A stretch of DNA of 64,000 bases from an uncultured Pelagibacteraceae bacterium. Lineage in GTDB: Bacteria; Pseudomonadota; Alphaproteobacteria; Pelagibacterales; Pelagibacteraceae. Shown one piece after another: positions 33,780 through 42,529 of this stretch. The notes below the pieces were generated by a model. It ran no database searches. It was not told where the DNA came from and saw only the letters and a program-made list of their open reading frames with translations. The DNA lies in the NCBI GenBank assembly GCA_902540235.1, contig CACBLI010000001.1, positions 103,491 to 167,490 on the forward strand. The letters are read 5' to 3'. Every line of letters starts with the position of its first letter. The first letter of the stretch is position 1. The translations under genes and the position numbers were made by a program.

Positions 33780-34832
33780 ATGATAAATAAAAATATTATT
33801 TTATATACTGCAATATTAGTTTTTGGAATAACAGCACCATTTATTTTTCCTGCTTTTAAAGTTCAATTATCAATACTTTGTGTTTTAATTGTATTAGCTC
33901 TTACTTGGAATATTCAAGGTGGAGAAATGGGTTATAACACATTTGGGAATATATTGTTCTATGGATTGGGAATGTATCTATGTGCTTCAGTTCAAGTGGG
34001 GATGTTTTTTCCTTTGGCAGAATGGACTGAAAGTGGTGGAGAAAAAACTTTTGTTCACACACCAGCACAATTTTTCCAAGGAATGGCAGTTGGATTAGTA
34101 GTAGCAGCAATTGTTCCAACAATAGTTGCGGGATTAATTGGTTATGCAATTCTAGGATTAAGAGGTCATTATTTTGCGATTTGTACATTAGGTCTTGGTG
34201 TTGCCGCAGGAGAAATTTCTGGAGGCATAGAAATTATTGGAGCTGGACAAGGTTTTACAACACCGCCATTTCCTGACGTAGGTGGTCTAGAGGCAAGAGG
34301 TGAATTTTTTTATCTCTTAAGCTTTGTAGCACTCGTTTTAACATTTCTTGCTGTAAGAGCAATTTACTCTACAAGATTTAAATTAATTTTAAATGCTATC
34401 AGAGACAACGAAGATAAAGCTGAAGCTATGGGAATTCAAACTATGAAATATAAAATTATTGGTTGGATGATATCAGCATTTTTCTGTGGTCTAGCAGGAG
34501 GAATTATGGGAGGACTAGTTGGTTATATAGACTCAACTGATGTCGCATTTGATGGTAGAGAAATGGGAGTGTTTATGGTCTTAATGGCCATCTTAGGTGG
34601 AAAAGGTACTTTGTGGGGACCAGTCATTGGCGCAACAGTATTTCATATTTTTAAAGAAGGATTTTGGACGTTCTTCTTGGGTTGGCAGTATGTTGCACTC
34701 GGTGTTCTTATTGTTGTAATTGTAATTTATTTCCCTGAAGGAATTATGGGATGGCTTAGAGAAAAATATCCTGAAAGATTTGGAGAAGTGGTCGATGAAG
34801 CCGATAGAAAAGCACAGGTAGAATTAAAATGA
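33780..34832 (+). CDS. livM: HAAT-type ABC permease (LivM-like)
   Basis: A 350-residue polytopic inner-membrane protein. LALTWNIQGGEMGYNTFGN is the LivM N-terminal signature; YAILGLRGHYFAICTLGLGV, the coupling loop LILNAIRDNEDKAEAMGIQT, and MAILGGKGTLWGPVIGATVF are all typical. With LivH it forms the channel for the substrate captured by the 30987 binding protein. A ten-residue glutamate-rich tail follows the last helix. Its stop overlaps livG by 4 bases. Confidence 0.93.
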   Translation: MINKNIILYTAILVFGITAPFIFPAFKVQLSILCVLIVLALTWNIQGGEMGYNTFGNILFYGLGMYLCASVQVGMFFPLAEWTESGGEKTFVHTPAQFFQGMAVGLVVAAIVPTIVAGLIGYAILGLRGHYFAICTLGLGVAAGEISGGIEIIGAGQGFTTPPFPDVGGLEARGEFFYLLSFVALVLTFLAVRAIYSTRFKLILNAIRDNEDKAEAMGIQTMKYKIIGWMISAFFCGLAGGIMGGLVGYIDSTDVAFDGREMGVFMVLMAILGGKGTLWGPVIGATVFHIFKEGFWTFFLGWQYVALGVLIVVIVIYFPEGIMGWLREKYPERFGEVVDEADRKAQVELK

Positions 34833-35569
34833 GCATCTTGGAAGTTAACAACGTAAGTAAATCATTTGGCGGCGTTAAAGCAAATGTTGATATATCGATG
34901 AATGTTGAGAAAGGAAAAATAGTTGGTTTGATAGGACCAAATGGTTCTGGCAAGACAACTTTATTCAATTCTATTGTTGGTACTTATCCAATAGACAATG
35001 GTTCTATTAAGTTTAATGGTAAAGAGGTTTCAGAATTACCAGTTCCAGTTATTGCAAAACTTGGTTTGTTGAGAACTTTTCAGCAAACACGAATTTATGG
35101 AAAATTAAATTGTGTAGAAAATATGTTAATTAGTCACAAAGGGAGTGATGCAAGTATATTTACAATATTTTCTAAAATACCAAAAGATCTTACAGAAAAG
35201 GCTGAAAATTTACTAAATTTTGTTGGTTTATATCAAAAGAGAAATTTACGTGCAGGGGATTTATCTTTTGGTCAACAGAAGCTGTTAGAATTAGCAATGG
35301 CATTAATGAATGAACCAGAAATGTTATTATTAGATGAACCCACAGCTGGAATCAATCCAACTTTAATTAATGGAATTATTGATAGATTAATAAAAGTAAA
35401 TCAAGATTTTGGTATCACATTATTAGTAATTGAACATAATATGAAAGTAATTATGCAATTGGCTGAGGATATTTTTTGCTTAGCACATGGGAAGATGCTT
35501 GCAAATGGTTCACCAAATGAAATTAAAAATGATAAGCGTGTTGTAGATGCTTATTTGGGAGCTCAATAA
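34829..35569 (+). CDS. livG: HAAT-type ABC ATPase (LivG-like)
   Basis: A 246-residue ATPase. Walker A is GPNGSGKTT (about 36-44), the LivG-specific LRTFQQTRIYGKLNCVENML follows, the signature motif is LSFGQQKLLE instead of LSGGQ, and Walker B is MLLLDEPTAG; the H-loop is VIEHNM. It energises import together with LivF. The phenylalanine in the signature is a mild variation also seen in related ATPases. Overlaps of 4 bases with livM and one base with livF indicate tight coupling. Confidence 0.94.
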   Translation: MSILEVNNVSKSFGGVKANVDISMNVEKGKIVGLIGPNGSGKTTLFNSIVGTYPIDNGSIKFNGKEVSELPVPVIAKLGLLRTFQQTRIYGKLNCVENMLISHKGSDASIFTIFSKIPKDLTEKAENLLNFVGLYQKRNLRAGDLSFGQQKLLELAMALMNEPEMLLLDEPTAGINPTLINGIIDRLIKVNQDFGITLLVIEHNMKVIMQLAEDIFCLAHGKMLANGSPNEIKNDKRVVDAYLGAQ

Positions 35570-36354
35570 TGTCTAATCAGTATGAAGTTTTAGGTAAAGC
35601 CCCTGGTGTTAAAGATTTACAAAATTTATCTCCAAGCAATGTTCATCTGACAATAAAAAATCTCAATGCTGGTTATGGGAAAATGGAAATTCTCCACAAT
35701 TTCGATCTTTGTGTTAGCAAGGCTCAATCACTTTGTTTAATAGGACCAAATGGTGCTGGTAAATCAACTATTCTTCATTCAATTTATGGATTTACCAATA
35801 TTTTCTCTGGAAAAATTGAAATTGATGGTAAAGAAATTACCTCATTAACTCCAGCTGAAAAACTTAAATCAGTTGGTATAGCTTATATTCTTCAAGATAA
35901 CTCCGTATTTCCAGATATGACAGTTGAGGAAAATTTGTTAATGGGAGGTTACATAAAAGATAAAACAGATGAGTCTTTTGAGGAAGCCGAAAGAATTCTT
36001 CAAAAGTACGAGAGACTAAGAAATAGAAGAAATCAACCAGCTAAAGTGTTGTCTGGTGGTGAAAGAAGATTATTAGAAATTTCAAGAGCATTAGTCATGA
36101 AGCCCTCAGTCTTATTGGTGGACGAACCCTCAATTGGATTAGAGCCAAGATATATTGAAATGGTGTTTGAAATTTTAAGAGACCTTCAGGAAAATGAAAA
36201 AAAAACAATTATTCTAGTTGAGCAAAATGCAAAGAAAGGTTTAGAGTTTGCTGACATTGGTTATGTTTTAGTATCGGGACAAACTGCAATCGCTGGTAAA
36301 GGAGATGAGTTATTAAATAATCCAGACGTTGGTCGCCTATTTTTAGGCGGATAA
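35569..36354 (+). CDS. livF: HAAT-type ABC ATPase (LivF-like)
   Basis: A 261-residue ATPase with an N-terminal extension of about 25 residues before the usual start (LTIKNLNAGYGKMEILHNFD). Walker A GPNGAGKST, LQDNSVFPDMTVEENLLMGG, signature LSGGERRLLE, Walker B VLLVDEPSIGLEP and H-loop-like VEQNAKKGLEFAD are complete. GERR in place of GQRQ is slightly atypical. It is the second ATPase of this importer; its stop shares the last base with the azlC start codon. Confidence 0.93.
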   Translation: MSNQYEVLGKAPGVKDLQNLSPSNVHLTIKNLNAGYGKMEILHNFDLCVSKAQSLCLIGPNGAGKSTILHSIYGFTNIFSGKIEIDGKEITSLTPAEKLKSVGIAYILQDNSVFPDMTVEENLLMGGYIKDKTDESFEEAERILQKYERLRNRRNQPAKVLSGGERRLLEISRALVMKPSVLLVDEPSIGLEPRYIEMVFEILRDLQENEKKTIILVEQNAKKGLEFADIGYVLVSGQTAIAGKGDELLNNPDVGRLFLGG

Positions 36355-37058
36355 TGATTGATTCAAAATATTTTCTAAAAGGATTTGCTTCTATCAGAGG
36401 GGTTAGAAGTCCTGCTATAGCATTAGGTGCAAGTTTCATTGCAATTGGAGCACTTTTAAAAAATATTGGATTTACTATTCAAGAAAGTATTTTTTCAACT
36501 TTTTTGACATATGCATTACCCGGTTCATTAGTAATGGCAGAATCAATGATAATAGGCGCATCACTAATAAATATTTTCATTGCTGTTTGGCTAGTTAACG
36601 CAAGGCTTTATCCAATGACAGTTTCATTAATGCCTTTGTTAATGCACAAATCTCAACCAAAATGGAAATATTATCTGTCTTGTCATTTTATTGCTGTGTC
36701 CTCTTGGCTGATAATGAAAGATAATTATGAGCAGATAAACAAAGAATCTAGAATAGATTTTTGGATAGGAATTGGTGTAGCAACCTGGTCAGTAGCAATT
36801 TTTTCAACAGTTATCGGATACCTGGCTTCTGATTTTTTAAATGAAGATGTTTTAATTGGATTGGCAATTATCAATCCGATTTATTTTACTTGTATGATGG
36901 TTGGTGCAATGAAAACAATTAAAATAAGCTTATCTATAATCTTAGGCACAATTTTGGGTCCTGCTTTTTATTTTGTTTCTCCTGAATGGTGTATTTTATT
37001 TGGTGGCATTACAGCTGGAACTGTAGCGTTTCTAATTGGAGAAATAAATGACAAGTAA
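36354..37058 (+). CDS. azlC: AzlC-like branched-chain amino-acid exporter, large subunit
   Basis: A 234-residue membrane protein of the AzlC family. FLKGFASIRGVRSPAIALGA is followed by the family segment TYALPGSLVMAESMIIGASL, INIFIAVWLVNARLYPMTVS and the helix GFLASDFLNEDV-like stretch. AzlC together with the small AzlD exports branched-chain amino acids. Its end overlaps azlD by 11 bases. Placement of an exporter inside an importer operon suggests overflow control or exchange of product and substrate. Confidence 0.9.
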   Translation: MIDSKYFLKGFASIRGVRSPAIALGASFIAIGALLKNIGFTIQESIFSTFLTYALPGSLVMAESMIIGASLINIFIAVWLVNARLYPMTVSLMPLLMHKSQPKWKYYLSCHFIAVSSWLIMKDNYEQINKESRIDFWIGIGVATWSVAIFSTVIGYLASDFLNEDVLIGLAIINPIYFTCMMVGAMKTIKISLSIILGTILGPAFYFVSPEWCILFGGITAGTVAFLIGEINDK

Positions 37059-37371
37059 TATAATTTTAGTAATTTTAATAACTTCTTTTGCAACGTTTCT
37101 ATCAAGATTTTTGGGAGTTTTAAGTTCTGAAAACATTAAAGAAACCTCTAAAATATTTAGATGGTTTAATTGTTTAGCCTATTCAACTTTAGCAGCTCTG
37201 ATCGCTAGAATTGTTATTTTTCCATCTGGACTATTGTCAGAAGTAGATTATTTTGTAAGAATAATTGTGGTGATTTTATCAATTGGACTGTTCTTTATTA
37301 CTAAAAAAAATTTAGTTTACCCAACAATTTTCTCTGCTATCATGCTTTCACTTTTTAATAACTATCTATGA
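37048..37371 (+). CDS. azlD: AzlD-like branched-chain amino-acid exporter, small subunit
   Basis: A 107-residue protein with four hydrophobic segments typical of AzlD (IILVILITSFATFLSRFLGV, later WFNCLAYSTLAALIARIVIF). Family members work only with an AzlC partner, encoded immediately upstream with an 11-base overlap. Its stop overlaps the glaH start by 4 bases. Confidence 0.88.
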   Translation: MTSNIILVILITSFATFLSRFLGVLSSENIKETSKIFRWFNCLAYSTLAALIARIVIFPSGLLSEVDYFVRIIVVILSIGLFFITKKNLVYPTIFSAIMLSLFNNYL

Positions 37372-38279
37372 AAAATGAAATTGAAGGATTTGATATTAAT
37401 CAACACGAAAAATCGTCAAGAATTGTTAATATAGATATATCTGATGAAATAATTAATAAATTAATATTTCCGTTTAATAAATTTGATTTAATCGCATTAG
37501 AGTATAAACCTTTTACAAGGTTTACAATTGCAAAAAGTTTTGACGATTTGAGCAATAATAAATTGTCTAAACTTTTAAACGAGATAATTAAAGACCGTAC
37601 AACAGGATGTTTTATAATAAAGCCAAAAAATATTACCTCGAAAATTGATGATATTTTTTTGGTAAAACTTTCAACTGCAATTGCTCATTTAATTGGAAAG
37701 CCAAACCATGATGCAATGGCAGGAAAATATTACGCAAGATTTCATGTTAAACACGTAGATAAAAGTGACTCTTATTTAAGAAAAGCTTATACAAATATGG
37801 ATCTTCATACTGATGGAACTTATGTTAAAGAAAAAACTGATTGGTTGTTGATGTCTAAATTAGAGGAAAGAAACGTAGAAGGTGGTGAAACAGCAATGTT
37901 GCATCTAGACGATTGGGAGCATCGTGATGAATTATTTAATGATCCAACTGCTAAAGAAGATTTTATTTGGGGCTCTCCAAAAAGTAAAAATATTGATTAT
38001 AAAGTTGAACACCCTGTATTTTCATCTGATAAAAATGGAAAACCACAAATCTCATATATTGATCAATTTCCAGAGCCTAAGAATATGAAACAGGGAATAT
38101 TTTTACAAAAATTGTCTGATAGTTTAGAAGAGAGTAATAATAAGATTGTAACAGAGCTCCCAGTAGGATCGTCAGTAGTTGCCAATAATTACTTTTGGCT
38201 TCATGGGAGAAGACCTTTTAAGGAAAATAAAGATTTGAGTAGAGAATTACTTAGAATTAGAGGATCTTTTTTTTTATAA
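37368..38279 (+). CDS. glaH: Glutarate 2-hydroxylase (CsiD/GlaH), Fe(II)/2-oxoglutarate dioxygenase
   Basis: A 303-residue protein that aligns along its whole length with E. coli CsiD/GlaH, which turns glutarate into L-2-hydroxyglutarate with 2-oxoglutarate and oxygen. Shared stretches include LIALEYKPFTRFTIAKSFDD, STAIAHLIGKPNHDAMAGKY, YARFHVKHVDKSDSYLR, GGETAMLHLDDWEH and YIDQFPEPK. The iron triad is H147/D149 (DLHTDGTY) and H279 (FWLHGRRPF), with the co-substrate arginine in RELLRIRG. It is translationally coupled to azlD and ends the liv operon. No L-2-hydroxyglutarate oxidase (LhgO) is seen in the window, so the product would be oxidised elsewhere. Confidence 0.92.
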   Translation: MKNEIEGFDINQHEKSSRIVNIDISDEIINKLIFPFNKFDLIALEYKPFTRFTIAKSFDDLSNNKLSKLLNEIIKDRTTGCFIIKPKNITSKIDDIFLVKLSTAIAHLIGKPNHDAMAGKYYARFHVKHVDKSDSYLRKAYTNMDLHTDGTYVKEKTDWLLMSKLEERNVEGGETAMLHLDDWEHRDELFNDPTAKEDFIWGSPKSKNIDYKVEHPVFSSDKNGKPQISYIDQFPEPKNMKQGIFLQKLSDSLEESNNKIVTELPVGSSVVANNYFWLHGRRPFKENKDLSRELLRIRGSFFL

Positions 38280-38501
38280 ATATAAAAAGTTAGAAATCAC
38301 CCATTTTTAAGTGATATTTAGATCAACTTTTGGTGGTATAAGAAAAGCTTTAAAAATCAGCCTTATTTTGTTGCAATAATATTACAATTTAAATTATTTA
38401 AGTAAAATCTCATTATACACGGACCTAATGCCTTGTTTTATTCAATTTTTTTTGTAAGATTTTAAGATATTTAAATATACAAAACTATATAAAAGAGAAA
38501 G
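38280..38501 (+). promoter_or_regulatory. Gap with probable promoter of the outer-membrane protein gene
   Basis: This 222-base gap has no credible frame. TTGTTT (38433-38438), a 16-base spacer and TAAGAT (38455-38460) form a plausible promoter about 40 bases before the ATG. A weak dyad AATCAC-N10-GTGATA at about 38297 may mark the end of the upstream operon but lacks a T-run. Confidence 0.4.
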
Positions 38502-39170
38502 ATGAGAAAATTATTTATTACGACTTTAGCTGCAGTCTTTGCTTCGGCAAACGCTTATGCTGTTTCTATAGGATTATCTGGAACTGCTTTGTATTATGAT
38601 GCAAGTGGTACAGAGACAACAAAATCATCTAATCAAAAAAATGAAAAATCTGATAGTGGCCTTGCACCAATTCCATCTTTTTTCATTGAGAATGAATTAG
38701 ACACTGGCGTTATCGTCGGTATAGATGTTGTTCCTTTTTCAGCAAAAGTTGCAGATTTTGATAATGCAAGAACAGATACAGATACTGATGATGCTTCTGA
38801 CACTGCTGGAAACAACAAAGGTGATGTAAACTTTAAAAATCACATTACTTTATATGTTGAAAGACCAGTAGATGTTGCTATGGACGGAGCTTTTATGAAG
38901 TTTGGCTTAAGCAGAGTTACTATCGAAACAGATGAAACTGTTGCTACTGGATCAACTTATGGTGATGAAAATGTAATGGGTTTAATGATTGGTTTTGGTA
39001 AAAAAACAGATATGGGAGATGGTGCATTCATCAAAGTTGAAGGTCAAATTTCAAGATACCAAGGTGCAACATTTGATGGATCTGCTGACTCAGACAGTGT
39101 TAGGAATAAAATTGAATTAGATGACTTTAATACCGTTGGACTTAAAGTTTCATACGGTAAATCATTTTAA
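38502..39170 (+). CDS. Small outer-membrane beta-barrel protein
   Basis: A 222-residue protein with a classical signal peptide (MRKLFITTLAAVFASANAYA). The mature part alternates in beta-strand fashion and ends in an aromatic residue (VGLKVSYGKSF), as outer-membrane barrels do. It would form an eight- to ten-stranded barrel. An acidic loop around residues 80-105 (DNARTDTDTDDASDTAG) would be extracellular or a cation trap. It has its own promoter and a strong terminator, fitting an abundant protein. No specific family is recognised. Confidence 0.75.
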   Translation: MRKLFITTLAAVFASANAYAVSIGLSGTALYYDASGTETTKSSNQKNEKSDSGLAPIPSFFIENELDTGVIVGIDVVPFSAKVADFDNARTDTDTDDASDTAGNNKGDVNFKNHITLYVERPVDVAMDGAFMKFGLSRVTIETDETVATGSTYGDENVMGLMIGFGKKTDMGDGAFIKVEGQISRYQGATFDGSADSDSVRNKIELDDFNTVGLKVSYGKSF

Positions 39171-39200
39171 TAAAATTTTAGTTTAATTAAAATTTAAAAA

Positions 39201-39229
39201 CCCCAACAATTTTGTTGGGGTTTTTTTTT
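39201..39229 (+). terminator. Intrinsic terminator after the outer-membrane protein gene
   Basis: CCCCAACA (39201-39208) pairs with TGTTGGGG (39213-39220) across a short loop, followed by nine Ts. It ends 22 bases before the next start codon. Confidence 0.94.
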
Positions 39230-39251
39230 GCATAATATAAAATTGAACAAA

Positions 39252-40019
39252 ATGAATCTTGGTTTTATAGGCACAGGTAAGATTGCTTCATCAGTAATTA
39301 CAGGAATATGTAATTCAAAAATAAAATATAAAAGGATAATTGTTTCCTCAAGAAACAAAAAAATAGCCAATCTTTTGAAAAAAAAATTTAAAAAAGTAGT
39401 TGTTGCAAAAAAAAATCAAGAAATTATTGAAAAATCTCGTTGGATATTTTTATCAGTTACACCGACTGTTGGAAAAAAAATTATTAAAGATTTGAGATTT
39501 AAAAAGAATCAAACAATCATTAGTTTTATTTCAACAATTACTATTCCTGAAATAAAAAGAATGATCAAAGTAAAAGCTGATATCGTTAGAGCAATACCAT
39601 TACCTCCGATATCCATAAAGAAAGGACCGATTCCAATATGTCCCCCAAATAAAAAAGTAAAAAACTTTTTTGATAAAATTGGTTCAACTGTAGAGATCAA
39701 AAATGAAAAGTTATCTATTAATTTTTGGTCAACATCAGGAATGATGGCATCTTATTATGAAATATTAAATGTTATGAGTGGTTGGCTAATTAAGAAAGGC
39801 ATTAAAAGAGCTGATGCGCAAAAATATATAACCACTTTATTTTTAGCTTTATCTGAAGATGCAGTCGTTAATTCAAAAAAAGAATTAAAATATCTTGTTA
39901 AAGAATCTCAGACACCAAAAGGTTTAAATGAACAAGGTTTAAAGGAAATGAATAAGAGAGGAACTTACAAGTCTGTTATAAACACACTTAATAGTATTCA
40001 TAAAAGACTAAACAAATAA
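39252..40019 (+). CDS. Pyrroline-5-carboxylate reductase-like (ProC family) protein
   Basis: A 255-residue protein from the ATG at 39252; an upstream TTG lies in the terminator T-run. The N-terminal Rossmann motif GFIGTGKIASSVITGI and the segment SVTPTVGKKIIKDL, then AIPLPPISIKKGPIPICPP, match ProC, which makes proline from pyrroline-5-carboxylate with NAD(P)H. The C-terminal dimer domain is recognisable, but the usual PGGTT signature is replaced by QTPKGLNEQGL, so a different cyclic imine or opine-like substrate is possible. It is 3 bases before the second livG and likely shares its transcript. Confidence 0.78.
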   Translation: MNLGFIGTGKIASSVITGICNSKIKYKRIIVSSRNKKIANLLKKKFKKVVVAKKNQEIIEKSRWIFLSVTPTVGKKIIKDLRFKKNQTIISFISTITIPEIKRMIKVKADIVRAIPLPPISIKKGPIPICPPNKKVKNFFDKIGSTVEIKNEKLSINFWSTSGMMASYYEILNVMSGWLIKKGIKRADAQKYITTLFLALSEDAVVNSKKELKYLVKESQTPKGLNEQGLKEMNKRGTYKSVINTLNSIHKRLNK

Positions 40020-40022
40020 TTA

Positions 40023-40808
40023 ATGTCAGAAAATATTTTAGAAATAAATAATCTTTCAAAATATTTTGGTGGATTGGCAGCAGTATCGGGTTGTTCTTTA
40101 AATGTTAAGAAGGGGACTATAACTGGAATAATTGGTCCTAATGGTTCTGGAAAAACAACTTTATTTAATTTGATAGCAGGAAATTTAAAATGCTCAGCTG
40201 GGAGTGTGATATTCAATAATGAAAATATTACAGATATTCCCGCATATGAATTATTTTCCAAAGGTTTACTTAGAACATTTCAAATTGCACATGAATTTAC
40301 AAATTTATCTGTTTTAGAAAACTTAATGATGGTGCCAGGTAATCAGTCAGGAGAACAACTAATAAATGCAATCTTTAAACCTACATTAATTTTAAAGGAG
40401 GAAAATATAATAAAACGAAAAGCAATCGAAGTCATAGAGTTTTTAAATTTAGGACATTTAAGAAATGAGTTGGCAGGAAACTTATCTGGGGGTCAAAAAA
40501 AATTACTAGAACTTGGCCGAACAATGATGGTTGATGCAAAATTAGTTTTATTAGATGAAGTTGGAGCAGGTGTAAACAGAACATTACTTAAAGATCTAGG
40601 TACCGCTATTGAAAAACTCAATAAGGAAAAAGGTTATACATTTTGTATGATTGAACATGATATGGATTTTATAGGAAGACTATGTGATCCTGTAATTGTG
40701 ATGGCTGAAGGTTCAGTTTTATTTGAGGGTTCAGTTGAGGATGCAAAAAAAGACGAAAGAGTGATCGAAAGTTATTTAGGAAGAGGATCGAAAATCAAAG
40801 ATAATTAA
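40023..40808 (+). CDS. livG: HAAT-type ABC ATPase, second system (LivG-like)
   Basis: A 261-residue ATPase: LSKYFGGLAAVSGCSLNVKK, Walker A GPNGSGKTT, LRTFQIAHEFTNLSVLENLM, signature LSGGQKKLLELGR, Walker B LVLLDEVGAG with VGAG replacing the usual PTAG, and H-loop IEHDMDFI. It belongs to a second importer with its partner ATPase, two permeases and, on the opposite strand, a binding protein. One base separates its stop from the next start. The aspartate-valine change after Walker B is common in LivG subfamilies. Confidence 0.93.
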   Translation: MSENILEINNLSKYFGGLAAVSGCSLNVKKGTITGIIGPNGSGKTTLFNLIAGNLKCSAGSVIFNNENITDIPAYELFSKGLLRTFQIAHEFTNLSVLENLMMVPGNQSGEQLINAIFKPTLILKEENIIKRKAIEVIEFLNLGHLRNELAGNLSGGQKKLLELGRTMMVDAKLVLLDEVGAGVNRTLLKDLGTAIEKLNKEKGYTFCMIEHDMDFIGRLCDPVIVMAEGSVLFEGSVEDAKKDERVIESYLGRGSKIKDN

Positions 40809-40809
40809 A

Positions 40810-41517
40810 ATGGCATTTTTTGAAGGAAATGAAATGACTGGTGGATATGGAAACGGTCCAGATATAATCAATTCATGTTCAGTCAACGTAGATAGAGGAG
40901 AAATTGTTTCTATTTTAGGTCCTAATGGTGCTGGAAAATCAACGGCGATGAAAGCTATGTTGGGTTTATTAAATTTAAAATCTGGCTCAGTAATTATTAA
41001 TGGCAAAGATATTTCAAAACTTTCTCCACAAGACCGAGTAAAAGAGGGCATCTCTTTTGTTCCCCAAACAAAAAATGTTTTTGCAGGCATGACAGTGGAA
41101 GAAAATTTAGAGATGGGTGCTTTTTTAATTAACAATGAATTTAAAGAGACAATTGAGGAGATATTCGACTTGTTTCCAATTCTTAAAGAAAAAAAAGATC
41201 AATTAGTTGGTGAGTTATCTGGAGGACAAAGACAACAAGTTGCATTAGGTAGAGCTCTGATGATTAAGCCTTCTGTGCTAATGTTGGATGAACCAACTGC
41301 AGGTGTATCACCTATTGTGATGGATGAATTATTCGATCACATTGTAAAAGTAAAAAAAACTAATGTAGCAATTCTAATGGTTGAACAAAATGCAAAGCAA
41401 GCATTAAACATTTCTGACAGAGGATATGTTTTAGTAACAGGTGAGAATCGTCACTCTGGTACTGGCAAAGAATTATTAGAAGATCCTAGAGTACGAAGCT
41501 CTTTTTTAGGTGGTTAA
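40810..41517 (+). CDS. livF: HAAT-type ABC ATPase, second system (LivF-like)
   Basis: A 235-residue ATPase of LivF size. MTGGYGNGPDIINSCSVNVD leads to Walker A GPNGAGKST, Q-loop FVPQTKNVFAGMTVEENLEM, signature LSGGQRQQVALGR, Walker B VLMLDEPTAG and VEQNAKQALNISD. All catalytic motifs are intact. It is the energy partner of the preceding LivG and precedes the permease genes by 1 base. Confidence 0.93.
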   Translation: MAFFEGNEMTGGYGNGPDIINSCSVNVDRGEIVSILGPNGAGKSTAMKAMLGLLNLKSGSVIINGKDISKLSPQDRVKEGISFVPQTKNVFAGMTVEENLEMGAFLINNEFKETIEEIFDLFPILKEKKDQLVGELSGGQRQQVALGRALMIKPSVLMLDEPTAGVSPIVMDELFDHIVKVKKTNVAILMVEQNAKQALNISDRGYVLVTGENRHSGTGKELLEDPRVRSSFLGG

Positions 41518-41518
41518 T

Positions 41519-42529
41519 ATGGATTTTATAAACGCAATAATACTTTTATTGAATTATATTTTTGTTCCAGCTCTAGCATATGGATCTCAGTTAGCACTTG
41601 GTGCGATTTTTGTTACTTTAATTTATGGAATTTTACGATTTGCAAACTTTGCTACTGGGGACATGATGTCTTTTGGAACAATGTTTGTAATTTTATTCAC
41701 TTGGTATCTTCAGTCGTATGGAATTAGTTTTGGGGTTCTACCTACAGCTCTTTTAGCAATCCCTTTTGCGATTATTTTTATGGTTAGTTACATGCTAATA
41801 ATAGATAAATTTGTCTTTAAATATTACCGATCAAACAAAAGTCCTCCAGTACAATTAGCAATGGTTAGCATCGGAGTAATGTTTGTTACTCAGGCAGTGG
41901 TTCGTATAATTATTGGTCCTTCAGACAGAAGATTTTTTGATGGAGAAAAATTTTTGATTAAAGCTGGTGAATTCAAAGAAATGACAGGATTGAATGAAGG
42001 TCTTGCAATAAAATCTACTCAGGTTATCACGATTATTGTTACATTAATTTTAGTTTCAACCTTGTTTTGGTTTTTAAATAAAACTAAGACAGGAAAAAGT
42101 ATGAGAGCATATTCTGATAATGAAGATTTAGCATTATTATCAGGTATCGATCCAAAAAAAATTGTCATGACAACTTGGGTCATAGCGGGCATCCTAGCTA
42201 CAATTGGTGGTGCTTTGTATGGTTTAGATAAAAGTTTCAAACCATTTACTTACTTTAATAATATGTTGCCAATATTTGCTGCAGCTATAGTTGGTGGTAT
42301 TGGTAACCCATTTGGAGCTTTTCTAGGAGGTTATGTAATTGCTTTTTCAGAAATACTTCTAACATATGCCTATAAGAAATTTTTTATGTATGTATTACCA
42401 GAAAGTATGGAACCAGATGGTTTAATTCAATTACTTTCAACTGATTACAAATTTGCAGTATCTTTTTCAATATTGGTAATTGTCTTGCTATACCGTCCAT
42501 CAGGCATATTTAAAGGAAAAGTATTATGA
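41519..42529 (+). CDS. livH: HAAT-type ABC permease, second system (LivH-like)
   Basis: A 336-residue polytopic protein from the ATG at 41519, directly after the livF stop; an in-frame GTG inside livF is less likely. LALGAIFVTLIYGILRFANF with ATGDMMSFG is the LivH start signature, SMRAYSDNEDLALLSGIDPK is the coupling loop, and AAAIVGGIGNPFGAFLGGYV is the conserved late segment. A hydrophilic insert (about 120-160) lies between helices, making it longer than the first livH. It overlaps livM by 4 bases. Confidence 0.91.
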   Translation: MDFINAIILLLNYIFVPALAYGSQLALGAIFVTLIYGILRFANFATGDMMSFGTMFVILFTWYLQSYGISFGVLPTALLAIPFAIIFMVSYMLIIDKFVFKYYRSNKSPPVQLAMVSIGVMFVTQAVVRIIIGPSDRRFFDGEKFLIKAGEFKEMTGLNEGLAIKSTQVITIIVTLILVSTLFWFLNKTKTGKSMRAYSDNEDLALLSGIDPKKIVMTTWVIAGILATIGGALYGLDKSFKPFTYFNNMLPIFAAAIVGGIGNPFGAFLGGYVIAFSEILLTYAYKKFFMYVLPESMEPDGLIQLLSTDYKFAVSFSILVIVLLYRPSGIFKGKVL

